This document shows, piece after piece, positions 57,968 to 64,000 of a stretch of DNA of 64,000 nucleotides. Every line of letters starts with the position of its first letter. The stretch's first letter is position 1. The DNA lies in assembly GCF_024623455.1 (NCBI RefSeq), contig NZ_JANIPJ010000026.1:1-64000 (forward strand), given 5' to 3'. The position numbers and the translations under genes are program-made. Under the pieces are notes generated by a model, which was not told where the DNA came from, did no database searches, and saw only the letters and a program-made list of their open reading frames with translations. This DNA is from Paenibacillus soyae. Its GTDB lineage: Bacteria; Bacillota; Bacilli; Paenibacillales; Paenibacillaceae.

Positions 57968-59263
57968 CTATTTATTGTTTTTCATGGAGACACTCTCTTG
58001 AACAAATCGGCCCCCATTGGATGCGATTAGACGAATACGATTATTACTATCGGCTGCATTGTCTTTTAAAGCGATCGAATTATCTTCGATTGTGATTTTT
58101 GAAGCAACTTGACCATCGGCCTGAATTCTGATGCCATATCTTGCAGGCGAAATGATTGTATTTCCGGTTATTGTTAATTGGCTGGGGTTGCCAAACGAGA
58201 GAATTCCATCCGAGCCCGCATTGATTATTGTGTTGTTTCTAGCGATTGAACCAGCAGTGAGATAAATACCTTCCTTCGAGGGGGTATCCAAGTCTTTTTT
58301 ATAAAATGTATTTTCGATTGTGTTCCCTACGAAAGTACCTTTCCCTTCGATACCATTTTCTACAGTGTTTGTAATTTTATTATTTGTAACTAAAATGTCT
58401 TCTGCCGTGCCGTACGGATTCTGAACAAAAATACCGTTACGAGCAACTGCCGAATTTGCACCGGCTTCGGTACTAATTCCGCCGATATCGTTCAATACAT
58501 TGTTGGAGATTGTAATTCCCTTGTTGACATTCGATCTGTTACTGGAATATCCTTCGATCCCTCTGTAAAAAGTATTTCGAATATTGTTTCCATCGATCAG
58601 CACATTTTTCGACTTTATAAAAGTGATCGCTGCATGTCCACGAATTTTTTCAAAAGTCGAACCAACAACCTTAGCGCCTACCACATTCTTCAAATAAACA
58701 GCGTTGCCTTGATACGTAGGATTTACTCGGTCATTTCCGATATTATCAAACTTGCAATTCTGAACTGTTACATTTTCAGAACCATTATCGCTGTCAACGT
58801 TAATTGCATTATTCGCAATATGGTGAAAGTAAGAATTCATGATTGTTACATTTTTTGAAGCCGTGACGTTAATGCCGACTTTTTCATTCAAGAAATTATT
58901 GCCATCTACTTCAAAACCGTCTAACACAACATCGTGTACTTTGTACATCGTAATCATAGCTTTCGGTTTCAGAAGCAGTTTGGTCTGATTTCCGATCCAC
59001 GTTTCTTTACTTTTAAAACTAACCTCAGAAACCCGAATCACGCCTGCAGGAAACTGAATAATAGTATGCGGAACAGATTGAGCTTTTTTAATTGCAGGGG
59101 CCCAGTCTTCATTAGCCGTCCCGAGGTCCTTGACATGGGATTTATAATCGACAAGATTAATAACCACACTTCCGCTTGCTGCATGTGCCGCATTCACCCA
59201 GCCAACAGTTCCAATCGACATCACCATTATAGCTACACATAAAACTTGTATTAGTTTTTTCAT
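57968..59263 (-). CDS. Secreted right-handed beta-helix protein (lyase-like)
   Basis: 431 residues with a signal peptide (MKKLIQVLCVAIMVMSIGTVGWVNAAHA). The mature part is made of pectate-lyase-like coils: IIQFPAGVIRVSEV, VHDVVLDGFEVDGNN, VTIMNSYFHHIANNAINVD, ITISNNVLNDIGG, ITNTVENGIEGKG and GSDGILSFGNPSQLTITGNTI, about 12 turns. Such proteins act as polysaccharide lyases or epimerases; catalytic residues cannot be assigned. Two c-di-GMP-I riboswitches with terminators form its leader, so its synthesis is controlled by cyclic di-GMP. Confidence 0.8.
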   Translation of the reverse strand: MKKLIQVLCVAIMVMSIGTVGWVNAAHAASGSVVINLVDYKSHVKDLGTANEDWAPAIKKAQSVPHTIIQFPAGVIRVSEVSFKSKETWIGNQTKLLLKPKAMITMYKVHDVVLDGFEVDGNNFLNEKVGINVTASKNVTIMNSYFHHIANNAINVDSDNGSENVTVQNCKFDNIGNDRVNPTYQGNAVYLKNVVGAKVVGSTFEKIRGHAAITFIKSKNVLIDGNNIRNTFYRGIEGYSSNRSNVNKGITISNNVLNDIGGISTEAGANSAVARNGIFVQNPYGTAEDILVTNNKITNTVENGIEGKGTFVGNTIENTFYKKDLDTPSKEGIYLTAGSIARNNTIINAGSDGILSFGNPSQLTITGNTIISPARYGIRIQADGQVASKITIEDNSIALKDNAADSNNRIRLIASNGGRFVQESVSMKNNK

Positions 59264-59297
59264 GAGCCCGACACCCCGTCGCTTTTAGTGACGATAA

Positions 59298-59329
59298 AGA
59301 GAAGACCCTTGGTCTCAGGATTCTCCTCT
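59298..59329 (-). terminator. Terminator of c-di-GMP riboswitch B
   Basis: AGAGGAGA...TCTTCTCT hairpin with TTTATC behind it, 36 bases before the beta-helix start codon. Its CCTGA can also pair with TCAGG at the end of riboswitch B. Confidence 0.65.
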
Positions 59330-59340
59330 TAGAGTGCGAG

Positions 59341-59438
59341 CCCTGAAAACCTTTCGGAAACTGGCTGGCATATGGTTTCCCACTTAGCCCCTGTAGCTTT
59401 GCGCCCTTCGTTTTCACAAAGTTTGCCTTTATCGTTTG
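59341..59438 (-). promoter_or_regulatory. c-di-GMP-I riboswitch B (proximal)
   Basis: On the minus strand: P1 GAAAAC/GTTTTC, GGCAAAC, a GNRA-type loop, GGGCGCAAAGC, GGGGCTAAG and the GCCAGCCAGTTTCC half of the tetraloop receptor stem. All are in the GEMM-I order. It precedes the terminator at 59298. Confidence 0.9.
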
Positions 59439-59484
59439 TTTTCATGTATATAAACACTTTACTATTCTCACAAAGTTACTATCT

Positions 59485-59518
59485 CAAAAAAATAGAGACC
59501 CTGATTTCAGGATCTCTT
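59485..59518 (-). terminator. Terminator of c-di-GMP riboswitch A
   Basis: AGAGATCCTG/CAGGGTCTCT hairpin followed by ATTTTTTT on the minus strand, between the two riboswitches. TCCTGAAA of its 5' arm can pair with the TTTTCAGGA that closes riboswitch A. Confidence 0.85.
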
Positions 59519-59530
59519 TGGGTACAAAGT

Positions 59531-59636
59531 CCTGAAAACCTTTCGGGAACTGGCTGGCATATGGTTTCCCACTTAGCCCCTTTAGTTTTGCGCCCTTCGC
59601 TTTCACGAAGTTTGCCATTATCGTTTGTTTTCATTC
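59531..59636 (-). promoter_or_regulatory. c-di-GMP-I riboswitch A (distal)
   Basis: On the minus strand: P1 TGAAAAC/GTTTTCA, GGCAAAC, CTTCGTGAAAGCGAAG hairpin with GAAA loop, GGGCGCAAA, GGGGCTAAG and ATGCCAGCCAGTTCCCG. It is the first of two tandem copies, upstream of its own terminator. Confidence 0.9.
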
Positions 59637-59714
59637 TATTCGACAACAACATTTATTTACATAGATATAGTAACATTGAGAAGTAAAAAAAACAAGCTCT
59701 TTCGACAAAAACTC

Positions 59715-61148
59715 TTAACTATTCAGGTCTTTAGCAACGGGTTGTTCTAGTGCTTTATTCCCCTTCTTAATGTTCTTCATATCGATAATCATATCTTTAT
59801 TTAGGTACAAGACAACTAACATAGCTATAACGCTAGTCACGATTCCCATGACATTGGCCCCGTTGATACAAGCAAACACAACTAGGCCATATATGAAAGA
59901 GAGGGCAACTATTTTGTTCCAACGAACGACAAAATGAATTAATCTCTTGGCAAACAACCATCTTAGCAGCAGCATTGTAAGTCCACCCAATATTTGAGCG
60001 AAGGCTACCCCCAAAATCCCGTAATGATTGACCGTTAAGTACGAAAGAATAATTGTTGTAACCGCTCCGAATACCGTTGTATAGAACAGAATATTAGTCT
60101 TGCTTCTCGCCTGAAAAATAGCCCCTACGTTAGTGGACATCGTCATAACCAGCGCATACACCAAAAAGATGGGAACCAGAGTATATGATTCTGAGTACCC
60201 CGTATTAGAGATGAAATGGTAGAATATTGATATAAATGGAATTGCAAATATGCACATAGTCAAGAAAAGCTTGAATACAAACTGTATAATATTAGAAAAG
60301 TATTGATCAATGTCCTTTTCTTCATTCTTAATAATTGCTTCCTCGATCAATGCCATTGAAATTACTGTGCCCAAAGTAGAGATAATGATACCGAATTTCA
60401 TTGCAAATGAATACAATCCATTATCGTATGCACCAAGTTGACTTGTGATAATCATCCTTCCAAATCCGGATATTAAAAAAACTGATGCAAGATTGAGAAC
60501 CAACGGCAGAGAGAATCTTAACATTTGCCACAATAAATGCCACTGAAATGTACCAATCTTCAAATATTTCAATACGCGTATCTTAAACTCTATAACCACG
60601 ATTATCGACAGCTGGCCTATAATATAAGACCAGAACAATCCTTTTCCGCCCATTTTCAAAACGCATATCATCAAAATAAGCATTGTAAAATTTAGAATTG
60701 TCCCTATAATACTGGAAACAACATATACTTGATTAAATTTCAATGCCCTTGCGTAATACTGCCATACCTGCGCGGCCCCATATACAATAATCATTAGAAA
60801 GGTGTACATTGCAACTTGACTGCTGGTAAATGCTATTATTATAGATGTTGCCGACATCATAATGATGATAAATAGAATAATCCGAACAGAAGTGGCAATA
60901 ACATGATTACGTTGTTCCTCATCTTTCTCAGCTACTAGGAAACGCAGAATAGCTTCCCATAATGCCAGGAACATTATTGGTGAAACGGTGCTCATAATGG
61001 TTTGGGAGTAATCAAACACACCCAATTCTTCAACGCTTACAAAATAGGCATAAAATGGGATGATTATGGCCATTATGATCTTTGAAGCAGAATTGCCAAT
61101 GAAATAGAGTCCTGTTTTTTTTACTATACCCTCATCGATTGCACTCAT
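59715..61148 (-). CDS. Wzx-like polysaccharide flippase
   Basis: 477 residues from the ATG at 61148 (AAGGAAAA upstream). Twelve to fourteen hydrophobic helices of the MVF/MATE-like flippase type are visible, starting GLYFIGNSASKIIMAIIIPFYAYFV and continuing through YSQTIMSTVSPIMFLALWEAILRF. Short charged linkers and a basic C-terminal tail are typical. It would move lipid-linked repeat units across the membrane for Wzy. A terminator separates it from ugd, so it may have its own promoter. Confidence 0.85.
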   Translation of the reverse strand: MSAIDEGIVKKTGLYFIGNSASKIIMAIIIPFYAYFVSVEELGVFDYSQTIMSTVSPIMFLALWEAILRFLVAEKDEEQRNHVIATSVRIILFIIIMMSATSIIIAFTSSQVAMYTFLMIIVYGAAQVWQYYARALKFNQVYVVSSIIGTILNFTMLILMICVLKMGGKGLFWSYIIGQLSIIVVIEFKIRVLKYLKIGTFQWHLLWQMLRFSLPLVLNLASVFLISGFGRMIITSQLGAYDNGLYSFAMKFGIIISTLGTVISMALIEEAIIKNEEKDIDQYFSNIIQFVFKLFLTMCIFAIPFISIFYHFISNTGYSESYTLVPIFLVYALVMTMSTNVGAIFQARSKTNILFYTTVFGAVTTIILSYLTVNHYGILGVAFAQILGGLTMLLLRWLFAKRLIHFVVRWNKIVALSFIYGLVVFACINGANVMGIVTSVIAMLVVLYLNKDMIIDMKNIKKGNKALEQPVAKDLNS

Positions 61149-61182
61149 ATGATTATTTTCCTTTTTTTGATTAATAATAAAA

Positions 61183-61217
61183 ACCCCAAACAACCCATTC
61201 TAGGAGTGGTTTGGGAC
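61183..61217 (-). terminator. ugd terminator
   Basis: GTCCCAAACC/GTTTGGGG-like stem followed by TTTTTATT on the minus strand, between ugd and the flippase gene. Confidence 0.65.
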
Positions 61218-61255
61218 TCAGCCTCAATAAGACCTCCGTTCTCTTTGCTACCCGA

Positions 61256-62557
61256 TTATTTCCCAATACATTCGTAGATCAAGCCATCTGAAGAAACGAC
61301 ATCCAGACAGTTCCGTCCATCCAGAACAATGGCCTTTTTCATTAATTTCTTGTAATTTTTGGATTCGTACTGTTTGATTACATCCCACTCCGTGAAAATA
61401 AAGCAAATATCCGCACCATTAATTGTCTCTTCTATACTCTCATAATATGAAAGATTGTCGAGCCCTTCGACTCCAGTCTGTTCTATGTACTTCTTGAAAT
61501 TTGGAACCCCAATGGGATCAAAGGCTCTCACATAAGCTCCATCCTCCAATAGAATGGGGATATTTACAAGCGATGGAGCCTCTCGCAAATCATCCGTTCC
61601 CGGCTTGAAGGTAAGCCCTAGTACAGCGACAGTCAGACCCTTGAGGTTATCGTAATATTTCCTCGCCTTCTTGATCAACTTGAGCTTCTGCTGTTCATTC
61701 ACCTCAATGGCTGCCTTTACTGTCTTCAACTCGTAATCATTCATGCTGGCCAACCAGTGAAGTGCCTTCGTATCCTTAGGGAAGCAGCTGCCACCGTATC
61801 CTATGCCCGCATTTAGAAACTTGCTGCCTATACGCGGATCGAAGCCCATGCCTTTAGCCACATCCTGCACATTCGCGCCAACCAGTTCACACAGATTAGC
61901 AATCTCATTAATGTATGAAATCTTGAGTGCCAGGAAATCATTAGATGCGTATTTTATCATCTCTGCGCTTCTGCGGTTAGTCACTAACAGAGGTGCCTCG
62001 AAACCTTTATAAACCTCACGCATGATCCGCTCCGCCTGGCCGTCTTCCACACCAACTACAATCCGGCTGGGGAACAAAGTATCGCGCACCGCCGTCCCTT
62101 GTGCTAGAAACTCAGGATTGGAAACCACATGAATCATGACCTCTGGCACTTTATAGTCATGCATGATCTTCTCAATCTTCTCATTCGTGCCAATCGGTAC
62201 CGTTGACTTCAATACTACGGCGCAATCCCGCCGCACCGTTTCAGCAATTTGCTTTGCCGCACTGTAGACATAGGTCAGGTTCGCAGACCCATCCTTCTTC
62301 TCCGGAGTGCCAACACCGATAAAAACGATTTCCGCATCCCGATATGCGCTCTCGTAATCGGTAGTATAATGAAGCCTCTCTGCGTTACGTGCCATCAATC
62401 CCTCTAGATCCTGCTCGAAGATAGGAGAAACGCCTGACTGAAGCAATTCTATCTTCTGCTTATCTACATCCACACACGTCACATCATGTCCCTTTTCGGC
62501 CAAACAAACTGCTGTGACCAGCCCCACATACCCCGTTCCAGCTACTGCTAATTTCAT
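61256..62557 (-). CDS. ugd: UDP-glucose 6-dehydrogenase
   Basis: A 433-residue NAD-dependent enzyme that makes UDP-glucuronate for the polymer. The NAD site KLAVAGTGYVGLVTAVCLAEKGHDV is at the start, SKSTVPIGTNEKIEKI-like KSTVPIG near 125, and the catalytic Cys in GYGGSCFPKDTKAL near 268. Full length for the family, with the C-terminal UDP-binding domain (RNCLDV) intact. The presence of this enzyme and of the alginate-lyase-like gene suggests a uronic-acid-containing polysaccharide. Confidence 0.95.
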   Translation of the reverse strand: MKLAVAGTGYVGLVTAVCLAEKGHDVTCVDVDKQKIELLQSGVSPIFEQDLEGLMARNAERLHYTTDYESAYRDAEIVFIGVGTPEKKDGSANLTYVYSAAKQIAETVRRDCAVVLKSTVPIGTNEKIEKIMHDYKVPEVMIHVVSNPEFLAQGTAVRDTLFPSRIVVGVEDGQAERIMREVYKGFEAPLLVTNRRSAEMIKYASNDFLALKISYINEIANLCELVGANVQDVAKGMGFDPRIGSKFLNAGIGYGGSCFPKDTKALHWLASMNDYELKTVKAAIEVNEQQKLKLIKKARKYYDNLKGLTVAVLGLTFKPGTDDLREAPSLVNIPILLEDGAYVRAFDPIGVPNFKKYIEQTGVEGLDNLSYYESIEETINGADICFIFTEWDVIKQYESKNYKKLMKKAIVLDGRNCLDVVSSDGLIYECIGK

Positions 62558-62615
62558 CTACTATTCTCTCCATCTCTCTAATTCTTACTTACTTTTACTT
62601 TTTCTTAAGTGGAGC

Positions 62616-63539
62616 TTAAACCGATCTTCGAATTACGCTTCGGTATATCAAATGGTACAACGACTTAACAATAATACTTACACTCGTTGTGGTTTTAATA
62701 GCATCCACTAAATATTTTCGAGCTCTCGCATACTCCCCTTTATTAACAAAATAACGCCCTAACGTAAGGGAGTGCGTGGCGGTAATTTTCCTACTGTTAT
62801 ATTTTTTCTGCAATTGCAATTGATTATTTATCTTGCTATGGAGAATATCATGTCCGGTGATAACTTTCGTTGACGAGCCGGTGATACTATCATCGTGAAT
62901 ATAATATCTGATTAAGGGCTCTTCGACTCCTACGACATCATAACGCTCTGCAATCTTTAAGTATAAATCCCAATCTTGGCAACTCGGCAATGTGACATCA
63001 AAACCGCCGATTGCTAACAAAGCTTCCTTCGAACATAACACCACAGAGGTACTGCCAATAAAATTTTCACATAACAACCCGTACATGATATCTTTATACC
63101 GATTTGGAGAGTACTTTGATACCCGGTTTCCCTGATTAATGTACACATTATAGATTCCCGTGTATACCATACCTATGTTCTTGTCCTTTAATGTGGAAAC
63201 TAGTTTCATTTGTTTTTCGATTTTATTTTCCAGCCACTCATCATCACTATCCAAAAAAGCAATATATCTCCCTTTGGACAATTCAATGCCAGTATTTCTC
63301 GCGGCCCCTCCACCACGGTTTACACTATGTTTATAATAGGTAATATTTGGATGTTTTTCTCGATAGGAATTCACTACTGTTTCCGTATCATCCTGAGAAT
63401 TGTCATCGACAATAATAATTTCCGCGATTGGGTACGTTTGATTCAATACGCTATCCAAAGCTTTCCAAATTGTCTTCGCTCTATTAAATGAGGGAATTAC
63501 TACACTGACGCTATACTGATCATCTATTAATTGTCCCAT
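62616..63539 (-). CDS. Glycosyltransferase family 2
   Basis: 307 residues. GT-A motifs are VSVVIPSFNRAKTIWKALDSVLNQ, the donor site IIVDDNSQDDTETVV, the DxD region FLDSDDEWLENK, and LPSCQDWDLYLKIAERYDV with the conserved catalytic region. The C-terminus is helical. Its start follows AAGGATGG. It probably adds one residue of the repeat unit after the sugar transferase has started the chain. Confidence 0.9.
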   Translation of the reverse strand: MGQLIDDQYSVSVVIPSFNRAKTIWKALDSVLNQTYPIAEIIIVDDNSQDDTETVVNSYREKHPNITYYKHSVNRGGGAARNTGIELSKGRYIAFLDSDDEWLENKIEKQMKLVSTLKDKNIGMVYTGIYNVYINQGNRVSKYSPNRYKDIMYGLLCENFIGSTSVVLCSKEALLAIGGFDVTLPSCQDWDLYLKIAERYDVVGVEEPLIRYYIHDDSITGSSTKVITGHDILHSKINNQLQLQKKYNSRKITATHSLTLGRYFVNKGEYARARKYLVDAIKTTTSVSIIVKSLYHLIYRSVIRRSV

Positions 63540-63578
63540 AATTTCTTAACCATCCTTCATATTGAATTGATACATGGC

Positions 63579-64000
63579 TTACATGGCGCCGCTCTTATGA
63601 TGAATAACCATTCTTATTGTTCTAAAGATAATTTTTACATCCAACCATAACGACCATTGATCAATATAGCTTGTATCTAGTTTTACGACCTCTTCGAAAT
63701 CCGTAATATTGCTCCGTCCGCTTACCTGCCACATACCGGTTAATCCTGGCTTAAAGCTAAGCCTTCTCCGATGATAAGATTCATATCGGTCCACTTCATC
63801 AATAGTAGGCGGCCTTGTTCCTACTAAACTCATATCGCCTAGCAGCACGTTAATGAACTGCGGAAGCTCGTCCAAGCTGGTTTTCCGCAGAATATGCCCA
63901 ACCTTCGTTATTCTTGGATCTTCCTTCATCTTGAACATAAACCCGCCGCTAATCTGATTCTGTTCCATTAGCTTTTTCTTCCGCTCCTCTGCATCGGCAT
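63579..64000 (-). CDS. Undecaprenyl-phosphate sugar transferase, C-terminal part
   Basis: The open frame continues to the window edge, so the 5' part lies outside; about 140 residues are visible. The region has the WcaJ/EpsL-type signature: [43 protein letters not shown], followed by [19 protein letters not shown] and [20 protein letters not shown]. It would transfer the first sugar phosphate to undecaprenyl phosphate. It heads the visible part of the exopolysaccharide locus. It ends 39 bases before the GT2 gene. Confidence 0.9.
   Translation of the reverse strand, partial: ADAEERKKKLMEQNQISGGFMFKMKEDPRITKVGHILRKTSLDELPQFINVLLGDMSLVGTRPPTIDEVDRYESYHRRRLSFKPGLTGMWQVSGRSNITDFEEVVKLDTSYIDQWSLWLDVKIIFRTIRMVIHHKSGAM

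Noticed and set aside
59298-59636. Simple tandem duplication without function
   Set aside because: Both copies keep every GEMM-I landmark and each has its own terminator, which favours tandem riboswitches.

Overview
The window looks like the chromosome of a spore-forming Firmicute of the Paenibacillus/Cohnella type. The evidence is GC-rich genes with strong GGAGG-type ribosome binding sites, large multidomain S-layer-anchored polysaccharidases, repeated pairs of a glycoside hydrolase with an AraC regulator, and HxlR/hxlAB, Rrf2, MhqD-type and DUF2294 (MpsC) genes. This placement is inferred from gene content, not from a marker gene.

Layout. 0-4.5 kb: an alpha/beta hydrolase, a DUF1801 protein, and a group IIC intron with its reverse transcriptase inserted directly behind the terminator of a hypothetical gene. 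4.6-18 kb: plant cell-wall utilisation, with a GH3 beta-glucosidase and divergent AraC regulator, a MerR-GGDEF fusion, an SLH-anchored GH53 galactanase, an unrecognised propeller-like protein, and a GH127 beta-L-arabinofuranosidase with divergent AraC regulator. 18-31 kb: Nudix hydrolase, a heterodimeric ABC exporter operon behind a perfect 17-bp-arm operator, YdeI-like protein, hydrolase, HxlR-hxlAB (formaldehyde fixation), an Rrf2 regulator with its QorB-like target, and an mhqD-dioxygenase-transporter operon. 31-34.5 kb: an XRE-cupin regulator and a ParM-like actin operon (ParM, small partner, winged-helix protein) preceded by an array of four evenly spaced palindromes that looks like a centromere. 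34.6-40.5 kb: malate:quinone oxidoreductase, then two DUF2294 paralogues flanking a histidine kinase/RsbR-STAS fusion, with the units separated by two near-identical structured leaders that end in terminators. 40.6-47.7 kb: a 1263-residue pectate lyase/pectin esterase with AraC regulator, a TIM-barrel epimerase and a double P-loop ATPase.

47.9-64 kb: an AT-richer exopolysaccharide locus on the minus strand, running off the right edge. It holds a sugar transferase, GT2, UDP-glucose dehydrogenase, flippase, beta-helix protein, acyltransferase, Wzz, a BY-kinase-like ATPase, Wzy-like polymerase, PssD/PssE-type glycosyltransferase pair, GT4, nucleotidyltransferase-fold protein and alginate-lyase-like lipoprotein. 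The beta-helix gene is preceded by two tandem c-di-GMP-I riboswitches, each with its own terminator. Decayed IS4 and IS3 family transposase fragments lie inside the locus.

The most promising observations are the DUF2294/kinase-STAS array with twin leader RNAs, the palindrome array upstream of the ParM operon, and the tandem c-di-GMP riboswitches on a matrix polysaccharide gene. No database search could be run, so family names rest on motif recognition.
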